In this document: positions 35,973 through 43,438 of the stretch, piece by piece
How positions within the stretch are numbered: the stretch's first letter is position 1
How the letters are laid out: each line of letters starts with the position of its first letter
Program-made: the position numbers and the translations under genes
Assembly (NCBI RefSeq): GCF_021390675.1
Contig: NZ_JAJEJV010000004.1
Span: forward strand, 1,612,001-1,676,000
Direction: 5' to 3'
DNA: 64,000 nt
DNA from: Dyella sp. 2HG41-7
GTDB taxonomy: Bacteria; Pseudomonadota; Gammaproteobacteria; Xanthomonadales; Rhodanobacteraceae
The notes under the pieces: generated by a model
Seen by the model: only the letters and a program-made list of their open reading frames with translations
Told to the model about the DNA's origin: nothing
Database searches by the model: none

Positions 35973-36760
35973 GGGGAACCGAGCGCGTGTTTTTCAAGCT
36001 CGCTGAGCGGGCCGGCGTCGCGGGTGTCGGTCATGTGAATAATCGTTTGACCGCCGTCCTGCATATCGACGCGGATGTCTTGCAGAAATGCTCCGCCATC
36101 GAGCTGGATGCTGCGAAGTACCTGCGCCACGCGCGCTTGTTTCGGTGTGAAGCTCAACGTCCAATTGCCCGTCGTACCGCTGGCGTTGACGTTGAATTGG
36201 CGCGTCACCGCTTCGATCTGCCCGGCAAGCATCGATTGCAACATCTGCGAGATCTGACTGACGCCGCGTTCGTTGCGCACTGTTTGCATGCGCCCATCCG
36301 CATCGATGCTGACCGTCTTGGCGCCGGTCAACGCCAGCGTTTGCTGATAGGGTTTCTGCGTTTGCCACAGCATGCCGTGGCCGGTGACGAACAGCAGTTG
36401 GCCGCTGCTGTTTTGTGGTTCGATCAACGCAGGATTCTTGCGCTGCTGCTCGAATGCCGCGCGCACGGCGCTGTGCTTGCTCAATTGGCCGAGCACGTCT
36501 TTCAGGACATCCGACGACGTTGTGTTTTGCGCCTGCGACGTAAAGCTGAAGCAACACAACACTATCAACAGCACCGCTAACCAACTCCCTCTCCCCTTTG
36601 GGGAGGGGGCTGAGGTGAGGGGGCGCCCTCGCGACAAACGCATATCAGGCAAAGCACCGAACGGATCGCAGCGCAACGATGAAGACGTGTCGCAAGATTC
36701 GCCCCTCACCCCAACCCTCTCCCCGGAGGGGAGAGGGAGCTGTTGCGTTAGGTCGCCCAT
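35969..36760 (-). CDS. LolA-like outer-membrane lipid carrier (ApeL-like) with REP-derived N-terminus
   Basis: A 263-residue protein. Residues about 1-50 read MGDLTQQLPLPSGERVGVRG and a second such segment, which are translations of the two REP palindromes at 36702 and 36587. After them comes a signal-like helix (GSWLAVLLIVLCCFSFTSQA) and the LolA-like part (VLGQLSKHSAVRAAFEQQRK ... SFTPKQARVAQVLRSIQLDG). It would shuttle the lipid through the periplasm. The ATG at 36760 has a textbook AAGGAG site and overlaps the glycosyltransferase gene by 13 bp. An internal ATG at 36643 has no ribosome site. Whether the signal peptide works behind the extra residues is open. Confidence 0.78.
   Translation of the reverse strand: MGDLTQQLPLPSGERVGVRGESCDTSSSLRCDPFGALPDMRLSRGRPLTSAPSPKGRGSWLAVLLIVLCCFSFTSQAQNTTSSDVLKDVLGQLSKHSAVRAAFEQQRKNPALIEPQNSSGQLLFVTGHGMLWQTQKPYQQTLALTGAKTVSIDADGRMQTVRNERGVSQISQMLQSMLAGQIEAVTRQFNVNASGTTGNWTLSFTPKQARVAQVLRSIQLDGGAFLQDIRVDMQDGGQTIIHMTDTRDAGPLSELEKHALGSP
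36587..36623. repeat. REP-like palindrome, family A, inside coding sequence
   Basis: CCCTCTCCCC / GGGGAGGGGG hairpin with a GAGGTGAGGGGG tail. It lies within the lolA-like reading frame, directly before the sequence for the hydrophobic signal helix. Confidence 0.85.
36702..36737. repeat. REP-like palindrome, family A, inside coding sequence
   Basis: CCCCTCACCCCAA followed by a CCCTCTCCCC / GGGGAGAGGG hairpin. It is opposite in orientation to the copy at 36587, so the two form a head-to-head pair about 80 bp apart within the lolA-like gene. Confidence 0.85.
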
Positions 36761-37524
36761 GCCGCACTCCTTCGCCGCTTGCGCCACAACAACATCGGCA
36801 CGCGAAGCACCATGCCAAAAAGCAAGCGCGTATGCATCGCCGAAATGCGCAGGTTGTCGTGCAGCATATGAAAGTGAGAGAGCCCGTTTTCCGGATAGAT
36901 CACCCGGGTCGGCACGTTGCGCACCGGCACGCCGCACCACATCAGGCGTACCGCCACCTCGGTGTCGAAATCCATGCGCGCGGGCAGGGGCGCGCGATCG
37001 ATTTCGGCACACGTTGCATCCAGCGGGTACAGACGGTAACCGCACATCGAATCACGCAGCGTGAACGATAAGGTTTCCATCCACACGCATACGTGTGTGA
37101 CATAGCGTCCATACAGCCTGGCGCGCGGCACGCTTTCGTCGTAAATCGGCTGGCCGCAGATCAGCGCCTTGGGATGCGCGCAACCTTCGGCAAGAAAACG
37201 CGGCACATCACCGACATCGTGCTGGCCGTCCGCATCGATTTGCAGCGCATGCGAAAAACCCGCATCGCGCGCCGCAATCATGCCGCAAGAAAGCGCGCGA
37301 CCCTTGCCGCCATTGCGCGGCAGGTGAATCACTTGAACTTCGGGCGAATCCAGCGCGTCGAGCACATCGCGCGTGGCGTCATCGCTGCCATCGTTCACGA
37401 TCACCACAGGCAGCCCATGCGCGCGCAGTGCCTGCACCGTTGCCGCAATGGTGTCCTTGTGGTTGTAGATGGGAATCAGCGCGCAGGGATGAAAATCTCC
37501 CGCGGCGACTGGTGCATGCGGCAT
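36748..37524 (-). CDS. Family 2 glycosyltransferase (GT2)
   Basis: A 258-residue GT2 enzyme. CALIPIYNHKDTIAATVQAL starts the nucleotide-binding half, VVIVNDGSDDATRDVL and HALQIDADGQHDV (DxD motif) bind the sugar nucleotide and metal, and DSMCGYRLYPLDA is the acceptor-side region. It resembles the N-terminal half of ApeJ and dolichol-phosphate-type transferases. It is likely to glycosylate the carrier or head group of the polyene. The ATG at 37524 is preferred over a TTG at 37542 that directly abuts the upstream stop. Confidence 0.84.
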   Translation of the reverse strand: MPHAPVAAGDFHPCALIPIYNHKDTIAATVQALRAHGLPVVIVNDGSDDATRDVLDALDSPEVQVIHLPRNGGKGRALSCGMIAARDAGFSHALQIDADGQHDVGDVPRFLAEGCAHPKALICGQPIYDESVPRARLYGRYVTHVCVWMETLSFTLRDSMCGYRLYPLDATCAEIDRAPLPARMDFDTEVAVRLMWCGVPVRNVPTRVIYPENGLSHFHMLHDNLRISAMHTRLLFGMVLRVPMLLWRKRRRSAAWAT

Positions 37525-37542
37525 AAGGCACTCTGCCTGCAA

Positions 37543-37812
37543 TCAACGAGTCAGCAGCATCCGCACGGTGGCGACGACATCGCCCACGGTGCGAACGTTT
37601 TTGAAATCCTCAGGCTTGATGCGCATGCCAGTCATGTCTTGAACCTGGATCGCCAGGTCCACGGCATCGATGCTGTCCAGCTCCAGGTCGGTGAACAGGT
37701 GCGCGTCAGGCGTTACTCGAACGGGATCGATCTCGAACGTTTCGTGCAGCACATCCTTGAGCCTGAGCAGGATGTCCTCGTCGCTGATCCCGGTTTTCAT
37801 CATTGCGTTCAT
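37543..37812 (-). CDS. Acyl carrier protein 2
   Basis: An 89-residue ACP: DLELDSIDAVDLAIQ holds the phosphopantetheine serine S47, preceded by VTPDAHLFTDL. First gene of the 16-gene aryl-polyene run, so the operon promoter should lie upstream in 37813-38229. The start at 37812 (MNAMMKTGIS) has only a weak GGCTGG-type site; the ATG codons at 37803 and 37800 are alternatives. Confidence 0.88.
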   Translation of the reverse strand: MNAMMKTGISDEDILLRLKDVLHETFEIDPVRVTPDAHLFTDLELDSIDAVDLAIQVQDMTGMRIKPEDFKNVRTVGDVVATVRMLLTR

Positions 37813-38229
37813 ACACACCAGCCTGCGCTGCAGCCCTGCATAGCTTCCCCGTGCCTGTTTATCGGCTGCGCTTGTAACAGATAAAGCGCTGCAGCCGGAT
37901 GACGCCAGGCCGTGAAAGCATCCCATTTTCCTAACCCGCGGAGCGGGCCCCCCTAAATCCGGCTTTGCCAATGCAAGCAATGCCTTACCGCGTATTTTCT
38001 TGCTGGAAAAGTCTAGCAGAAGTGCTGCGGATTGGTGTTTGGTGTTGGCGGGCAAAGCGAAAGAAATCGCAGACCGAAAGGCCGATATTTTTCAGTACTC
38101 AAAAGTACAGTTTTGATCCAGAACCACGCCGCGCTATCGCTTTCAGGGACTCTGGGCGGGCGCTGATCGATGGCTTGCCCTTTACCGTTAGCTATGTAAG
38201 TTTTCCCGTATCGACAGGGAATCCACGAT
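37813..38229. other. Divergent promoter region of the pigment cluster and DUF4034 gene
   Basis: 417 bp between divergent genes. No coding sequence is convincing. It must contain promoters for the 16-gene minus-strand run and for the plus-strand gene at 38230. An AT-rich stretch with a small hairpin, GTACTCAAAAGTAC, lies at about 38096. No operator could be assigned. Confidence 0.55.
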
Positions 38230-39834
38230 ATGACTACGCGTGTGCGCTGGCTTTTGCTGGTGGGAGTCGCTTTGGTCGGCATCGCCGGCCTATTTGCTTT
38301 ATTACTGCCTCGAATCCTGCAGCCGCCGATGGCGGTGTTGCCTCATCCACTGCCGATCCACGCGATTACCCACTTTGAACCGCAGAAACCTCCCTTCACT
38401 GATGCGCAGTTTCAGCAGTTCATGGTGGACGCCAGAAAGGCGGAAACGATTGAGGATCCGTTGCAGCGGTGTTTGGCCTATCCCGATCCGCCGGGGCTGA
38501 ACTGGTCCAAGGCTGCAACGGTCGCCTATTGCCACTATGTGCTCGATCCTCTGGTCAGCCGGGAAGAGGCGCGTGATTTCATACAATCCGGACGCACCGC
38601 GGAGCTTGATCGCCGCTACGCGAATATCTTGCACGCACAGCTCACCCAACCGAATTCGCAAGCCGTATTGGACCGGACCTTCAACGCCGATTTTTCCGGC
38701 AGTTCGGAAGCCAATCGCGCATTGATGGACGCATGGAAGCGTCAAGATCCAAAGAGTCCGTTTGCACTTGCTGCCAGCGGTATCTCGTATGTATCCATGG
38801 CTTGGGATGCGAGAGGCGGCGAGTACGCAGACAAAACTCCGCAATCCGCATTCGATGACATGAACCGTTTACTCCAGCAAGCGCGTACGGATCTAGATGC
38901 AGCAGTACAAATAGAGCCGAAACTGACTTCGGCGTATGCGACCATGATTTGGGCCGCTGGCCTTAGCGGCGATGTCGCTTATGGAGTGGAAGCTGCGAAG
39001 CATGGTCTCGCGGCCGATCCCGCCAATTTCTCGATCTATGGACGATTGGTTTGGATGGCGCAGCCCAAATGGGAAGGAGCGGCCTCTGAAACGGCACGTA
39101 TCGTTGCGGGCGCCCAGCGACACGCGAAAGAGAACCCGCTATTGCTCTTGCTTTTATCGGAACGTACCGGCGGCGAATCCTATGTCGAGAATTGTCAATG
39201 CAATCCTCTTGAAGAGGAGAGGATGTACCAACAACTCTTTGCCGAGCCCGCACCAGAGCGGATGCTTGCGAGAGCGGGTTGGGCAGCAGAGAGTCGAGGC
39301 GCATCCAATTTTGGGGCGATTTATCGCTCGGAGGCGCTTCGCTTCGTATCCGATGACATTCAAGTTCGTCAAAGCCGTGCATTCGAATTGCCCGGCTTAG
39401 ATCAGATGGATTGGGCGATATCGGAAGGAAATGCGCTGGTAGCGCTTACTCCGCAGGACGAGAATAGTTACGAAGCGCGCGGCCGCGCCTACGAAGTGTC
39501 CGGTCAAACCGATAGGGCCATACAAGACTACCAACAGGCGTTGCAATTGAATCCGGATGATGCCTGGGCCTTGGTGGCGCTGGCCGATATCTACGTGCAC
39601 ACAACCCACGATTGGGACAAGGGTTGGACGGTCACCAATCGCGTGCTCCAGCTTCACCCCGAAGATCAGCGCGCTTGGCTGCTTCGCGCAGACATTCAAA
39701 AAGGACAGCCGCGCGATGGACTGGATCAAACGATCGCCGATTTCAAAGCAAGATTTGGCGACGGTCCCGATCAGCAAGTGTGGATCGCGCAGATGAAATC
39801 GAAGCTACCGTCTGCCGTTCCCTCAACACAATGA
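38230..39834 (+). CDS. DUF4034 and TPR-containing membrane-anchored protein
   Basis: A 534-residue protein. An N-terminal helix (WLLLVGVALVGIAGLFALLL) probably anchors it to the inner membrane with the rest in the periplasm. The DUF4034 region covers about residues 75-300 (CLAYPDPPGLNWSKAATVAY, SREEARDFIQSGRTAELDRR). TPR-like helices follow near the C-terminus (ARGRAYEVSGQTDRAIQDY, QQALQLNPDDAWALVALADI). DUF4034 proteins are frequent in Xanthomonadales and uncharacterised. It is divergent from the pigment cluster and ends at a bidirectional terminator. Confidence 0.8.
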   Translation: MTTRVRWLLLVGVALVGIAGLFALLLPRILQPPMAVLPHPLPIHAITHFEPQKPPFTDAQFQQFMVDARKAETIEDPLQRCLAYPDPPGLNWSKAATVAYCHYVLDPLVSREEARDFIQSGRTAELDRRYANILHAQLTQPNSQAVLDRTFNADFSGSSEANRALMDAWKRQDPKSPFALAASGISYVSMAWDARGGEYADKTPQSAFDDMNRLLQQARTDLDAAVQIEPKLTSAYATMIWAAGLSGDVAYGVEAAKHGLAADPANFSIYGRLVWMAQPKWEGAASETARIVAGAQRHAKENPLLLLLLSERTGGESYVENCQCNPLEEERMYQQLFAEPAPERMLARAGWAAESRGASNFGAIYRSEALRFVSDDIQVRQSRAFELPGLDQMDWAISEGNALVALTPQDENSYEARGRAYEVSGQTDRAIQDYQQALQLNPDDAWALVALADIYVHTTHDWDKGWTVTNRVLQLHPEDQRAWLLRADIQKGQPRDGLDQTIADFKARFGDGPDQQVWIAQMKSKLPSAVPSTQ

Positions 39835-39849
39835 CCATCCCGCAACCAT

Positions 39850-39881
39850 AAAAAAACCGCCGGCATCCCGGCGGTTTTTTT
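39850..39881. terminator. Bidirectional rho-independent terminator
   Basis: AAAAAACCGCCGG and CCGGCGGTTTTTT form a 13-bp stem with a 4-base loop between convergent genes. A-runs on one side and T-runs on the other make it active in both directions. Confidence 0.9.
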
Positions 39882-39901
39882 CATTCCAAGCAACGCAGCG
39901 A

Positions 39902-41005
39902 TTACTGCCCGCGCATACGACCCGCAAAGCGCGGCGCACCGTTGCCCATATGCGGCAGCTTGATCTTGCCGATGGCTTCGATGCGCTCTTCGGCCAGACG
40001 GTCGGCGGCCTTGTAGGTCGGCACGCCCTGCGTCTTGCTGATTTCGAAGATGCGACCCAGGTTGTAGTAGATCGTGCGCATCATGCGCATGGCGCGTTCG
40101 CGGTTGTAGCCGTCGATTTCCAGCGACACGTTCATCACGCCGCCGGCGTTCACGGCGTAGTCCGGCGCGTAGAGCACGCCGCGACGCTGCAGTTCTTCGC
40201 CGATCGCGTCGTTGGCGAGCTGGTTGTTCGCCGCGCCGCAGATGATCTTCGCCTTGATGCGGTCGATGGTCTGCTCGTTCACCGTGCCGCCGAGTGCGCA
40301 CGGCGAGTACACGTCCGCGTTCACGTCGTAGATTTCGTCCAGGCCCACGGCTTCGCAACCCAGTTCATCCACGCAGCGCTGCACGGCGTCTTTGTTGATG
40401 TCGGTCACGAACACTTTCGCGCCTTGCTCGCGCAGCAGCTTGATGAATTCGCTGCCCACGTGGCCCGCGCCCTGCACGGCGTAGCTGTACTTGCCCACGT
40501 CTTCGTTGCCGTACTTGAAGCTCAGCGCAGCCATCAGGCCTTGCAGCGTGCCGTACGCGGTAAACGGCGACGGATCGCCCGAACCGCCGTGCACTTGATG
40601 CACGCCCGTCACGTATTCCGTTTCGCGGAACACGTATTCCATATCGTTGACGTCGATGCCCACGTCTTCGGCCGTGATGTAACGACCGTTGAGCGAGTTG
40701 ACGAAACGGCCGAACGCGCGGAACAGCGCTTCGGATTTGTCTTTCGACGGATCGCCGATGATCACGGCCTTGCCGCCGCCCAAGTTAAGGCCGGCTACGG
40801 CGTTCTTGTACGTCATGCCGCGCGACAGACGCAGCACGTCGTTCACGGCATCCTGCTCGGTCTTGTACGGCCACATGCGCAGGCCGCCCAGTGCCGGGCC
40901 CAGCACCGTGTTATGGATCGCAATGATGGCTTTCAGGCCAGCGTCTTTGTTATGGCAGAAGACGACTTCTTCATGGCCTGTTTTCGCAAGGGTTTCAAAA
41001 ATCAT
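39902..41005 (-). CDS. Leucine (branched-chain amino acid) dehydrogenase
   Basis: A 367-residue Glu/Leu/Phe/Val dehydrogenase. GPALGGLRMWPYKTEQDAV holds the substrate-binding lysine, VAGLNLGGGKAVIIGDP the catalytic lysine, and YSYAVQGAGHVGSEFIKLL the NAD-binding Rossmann turn. The wording is typical of leucine dehydrogenases (about 360 residues) rather than glutamate dehydrogenases. It deaminates leucine, valine and isoleucine to 2-oxo acids. These feed the liu pathway in this window and, through branched acyl-CoA, iso-fatty-acid synthesis. Monocistronic, convergent with the DUF4034 gene. Confidence 0.92.
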   Translation of the reverse strand: MIFETLAKTGHEEVVFCHNKDAGLKAIIAIHNTVLGPALGGLRMWPYKTEQDAVNDVLRLSRGMTYKNAVAGLNLGGGKAVIIGDPSKDKSEALFRAFGRFVNSLNGRYITAEDVGIDVNDMEYVFRETEYVTGVHQVHGGSGDPSPFTAYGTLQGLMAALSFKYGNEDVGKYSYAVQGAGHVGSEFIKLLREQGAKVFVTDINKDAVQRCVDELGCEAVGLDEIYDVNADVYSPCALGGTVNEQTIDRIKAKIICGAANNQLANDAIGEELQRRGVLYAPDYAVNAGGVMNVSLEIDGYNRERAMRMMRTIYYNLGRIFEISKTQGVPTYKAADRLAEERIEAIGKIKLPHMGNGAPRFAGRMRGQ

Positions 41006-41507
41006 TGGAACGTTGACTCCACGTATGACGGTGCCGGGGTTGGCAGCCTGGTATGGAAGCGTTTGGGCCCCGCCAAGGACCTGACGCCCGAAAACTCAAA
41101 ACCCCAGCAAGAGGGCTGGGGTGATGAGTTAGCCCCATAAGTTTAGTACGACTCCCAAAACCGATGCTGACGCGCCGCAGCAAAGCCGCGAAAACACAGG
41201 CGTTTTTGCGTAATCCGGCCGGCCCAATCGCAAAAAACCTTTGCCGTTGACGTGTGCAGGACAAGTGATGACAACGTGCGGCCCGACCGTTATTCGCTTC
41301 GCCCTACAACGTCGGTTTGCAGCGTGCTCAGATAACCATTCAGTGCACGCAATGCGTACATCGGCAACGGCGCAAACGTTTGGTGATGTTGCGCAAACGC
41401 ATGCGTGGATATGTCGATCCAAATCGTCATTTCGGTAACGGCCATGACGAATCCACGGCGCGTTAAACGAAACTTGCAATGCAAATTTCTTGCAAATTTT
41501 CGCCCAC
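41006..41507. other. Long leader/intergenic region upstream of leucine dehydrogenase
   Basis: About 500 bp without a convincing gene. On the minus strand a hairpin at 41101-41122 (ACCCCAGC / GCTGGGGT, 6-base loop) is followed by TTTTGAGTTTTC, some 95 bases before the leucine dehydrogenase start. It could be a leader attenuator or a stray terminator. A possible 51-codon reading frame at 41290-41445 (minus) has no clear ribosome site and is not called. Confidence 0.5.
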
Positions 41508-41538
41508 AAAAAAAGCCCCGCCGAAGCGGGGCGCTTTT
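41508..41538 (-). terminator. Rho-independent terminator of the YXWGXW gene
   Basis: GCCCCGC / GCGGGGC stem with a CGAA loop and a run of T on the minus strand, 20 bp after the stop of the gene ending at 41561. Confidence 0.9.
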
Positions 41539-41560
41539 CGATGCGAATGCGAGCGAACGC

Positions 41561-41929
41561 TTAGCCCTGCACCCACACACCTACATGGAAGTGCCAACCA
41601 TCCTGGTGACGTTCCCAGTGCGGATGCTCGTAGTGATAACCCGGGCGCACCGGTTCCCAGTGACCGCGCATCGCTACATAGCGACCGCCATCCCAATGCC
41701 AGTAACCACGTGCCCACACATAACCCGGACGCGGCGGCGGCACTTCTTCCACCACTTCCACCGGCGGCGGCTGCGGCGCGATCACTTCCACCACCTGCGG
41801 CGGAGGCGGAGCAGGTTGCTCGACATACACCACGCGACGCGGACGCGGTGCGGGTTGTTCTTCCACGCAACCGGCGGTAATCGCCGTGATACCGACAAGC
41901 GCGAGCACAGCTGCAATACGCAATGACAT
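41561..41929 (-). CDS. YXWGXW-repeat lipoprotein
   Basis: A 122-residue protein. The lipoprotein signal is MSLRIAAVLALVGITAITAGC (lipobox TAGC). A proline/valine-rich stretch follows (VVYVEQPAPPPPQVVEVIAP), then tryptophan-tyrosine repeats (GYVWARGYWHWDGGRYVAMR, GHWEPVRPGYHYEHPHWE) typical of YXWGXW/BcpO-type envelope proteins. Function unknown; such proteins are found in the envelope of many proteobacteria. It lies about 135 bp downstream of a second protein of the same type, on the same strand, and probably arose by duplication. Confidence 0.8.
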   Translation of the reverse strand: MSLRIAAVLALVGITAITAGCVEEQPAPRPRRVVYVEQPAPPPPQVVEVIAPQPPPVEVVEEVPPPRPGYVWARGYWHWDGGRYVAMRGHWEPVRPGYHYEHPHWERHQDGWHFHVGVWVQG

Positions 41930-42065
41930 AGGTACTTCCCCAGTAGATATGTGGTTCGAAAACCTGACGAGTTAAGCCAGATCGGTGGGTGAGTCTACAC
42001 AGCAAGGGTTACGCGAACCTGCACTTAATCGCACGATAAAGCGCAGGTTTTTGCGTCATGCGTAA

Positions 42066-42395
42066 TCAGCGACCCCAGTACCCGTCGCGCCAGTACCAAC
42101 CCGGACCGCGTTGCGTCCAAGCGCCCGGATACCAGCGATAACCCGGTCGCGCATGCACCCACATGCCCGGCACCCAAACGTGACGATGGAAACGCGGTTG
42201 CCAACGCCAATAACCCGGCTCCCAAATCATGCCGCGACGCGGAGGCGGAACACGTTCGAAACGCGGAGGCGGCGGCGCAACGTTGATGCCGACGCCAACG
42301 CTTACCTGCGCAGAAGCCGGCGGCGTGTAGCTCACGCTGGCCAATGCAAGGGCAGCGCCTGCAACCAAAGCCAGTTTGCGAGTCATGCTGATCAT
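42066..42395 (-). CDS. YXWGXW-repeat exported protein
   Basis: A 109-residue protein with a cleavable signal (MISMTRKLALVAGAALALAS, cleavage after ASA near residue 28). The mature part is rich in tryptophan, proline and arginine (RVPPPRRGMIWEPGYWRW, HRHVWVPGMWVHARPGYRW). It lacks a lipobox, unlike its neighbour at 41561, so the two may sit in different envelope sites. The ATG at 42395 has GAGAGGGA upstream; an ATG three codons later is less well placed. Confidence 0.8.
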   Translation of the reverse strand: MISMTRKLALVAGAALALASVSYTPPASAQVSVGVGINVAPPPPRFERVPPPRRGMIWEPGYWRWQPRFHRHVWVPGMWVHARPGYRWYPGAWTQRGPGWYWRDGYWGR

Positions 42396-42531
42396 GGTGT
42401 CCCTCTCTTGTTGAAAAGCAGCCACAGTCGTGGTGGCTGACAGTTGGAAAAACGCAGCCATGTTTCGATGTGTTGACGTGATTGCTTTCGCTTGTTCAGG
42501 AAACAGCAGAAATATTTGCGACGGCGTTGCT

Positions 42532-42734
42532 CCCACCCCTACGTCAGTAGGGGTGGGAGCAGATCTCCGTCTCCCTCCCCTACGAAAGTAGGGGAGGGCT
42601 GGGGTGGGGTCGCTTCGCACTCGCGAGAAACCTAAAAGAGCACGGCCAGCCCCACCAACCCCACCCCAACCCTCCCCTGCAAGCAGGGGAGGGAGCAGAT
42701 CTTCAACTCCCTCCCCTACGAAAGCAGGGGAGGG
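42532..42734. repeat. Cluster of four palindromic hairpins (family A relatives)
   Basis: Hairpins at 42532-42557, 42573-42598, 42670-42693 and 42709-42734. All have CCCTCCCCT or CCCACCCCT stems of 9-11 bp, and two are joined by GGGCTGGGGTGGGG-type tails like those beside other family A repeats. GGGAGCAGATCT occurs after two of them, suggesting a duplicated unit. It lies upstream of both the YXWGXW gene (minus) and the TetR gene (plus). Confidence 0.85.
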
Positions 42735-42788
42735 AGGGTGCATCGGCCGGGTTAACACCCTCTACACGCCTTTCCCTCTAGAAATAAA

Positions 42789-42800
42789 ACGAACGGTCGT
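42789..42800. promoter_or_regulatory. Candidate TetR operator
   Basis: ACGAACGGTCGT is an imperfect palindrome (ACGA-N4-TCGT) 15 bases before the TetR start. TetR proteins commonly bind such sites over their own promoter. Weak evidence. Confidence 0.3.
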
Positions 42801-42815
42801 GCTATTTTGCCTGCC

Positions 42816-43421
42816 ATGAACGCAGCAACCACCCCCAGCAAAGGCGCCACCACCCGCGAGCTCATCCTGGACCACGCCTACGAATTGGCGCGCCAGGACG
42901 GCCTCGAAGGCCTCTCCATCGGCGCGCTGGCGCTCGGCGTGGGCATGTCCAAAAGCGGCGTATTCGCGCATTTCGGTTCGCGCGAAGAACTGCAACTCGC
43001 GCTGCTCGACGCCACCACCAAACGCTTTATCGATTTCGTCTTGCTCCCCGCCATCACCCAGCCACGTGGCCTCAAGCGATTGCGCGCGATTCTGGAGCGC
43101 TGGTGCGAATGGGGCCGCATCCATCAAAGCGGCTGCGTGTTGATCAGCGCGGTGATGGAATACGACGGCCGCGAAAACAGCGCGTTGCGCGCGCGCGTCA
43201 AGCAACAGCAATCCGGCTGGCGCGATGAGCTCATCAAATCCGTGCGCCAATCCATCGACGTCGGCGATCTGCGCACCGACACCCAAGCCGAACAGCTCGC
43301 ATTCGAAATCTACGCGCTGCTGCTCGCCCTGCATCACGACGCCAGCCTGTTCGGTTTCGACGACGCGTACCGCCACACGTGGGCGGCGCTCGATCGTCTC
43401 TTCGCAAGTTATCAGCCCTGA
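42816..43421 (+). CDS. TetR/AcrR-family transcriptional regulator
   Basis: A 201-residue repressor. The N-terminal helix-turn-helix is at about residues 10-55 (TRELILDHAYELARQDGLEG, then LALGVGMSKSGVFAHFGSRE), and a helical ligand-binding C-terminal part follows (LERWCEWGRIHQSGCVLISA). Ligand unknown. The ATG at 42816 is used; a TTG nine bases earlier is possible. The alpha/beta hydrolase gene follows after 17 bp in the same direction, so the two likely form an operon and the regulator probably controls it. Confidence 0.88.
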   Translation: MNAATTPSKGATTRELILDHAYELARQDGLEGLSIGALALGVGMSKSGVFAHFGSREELQLALLDATTKRFIDFVLLPAITQPRGLKRLRAILERWCEWGRIHQSGCVLISAVMEYDGRENSALRARVKQQQSGWRDELIKSVRQSIDVGDLRTDTQAEQLAFEIYALLLALHHDASLFGFDDAYRHTWAALDRLFASYQP

Positions 43422-43438
43422 ACCCCCAGGAGCTCGCC

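Noticed and set aside
41290-41445. Possible 51-residue minus-strand protein
   Set aside because: No convincing ribosome site and no family; region looks like the leader of leucine dehydrogenase.
42532-42734. CRISPR-like array
   Set aside because: Hairpins differ in sequence and spacing, are not direct repeats with uniform spacers, and no cas gene is present.
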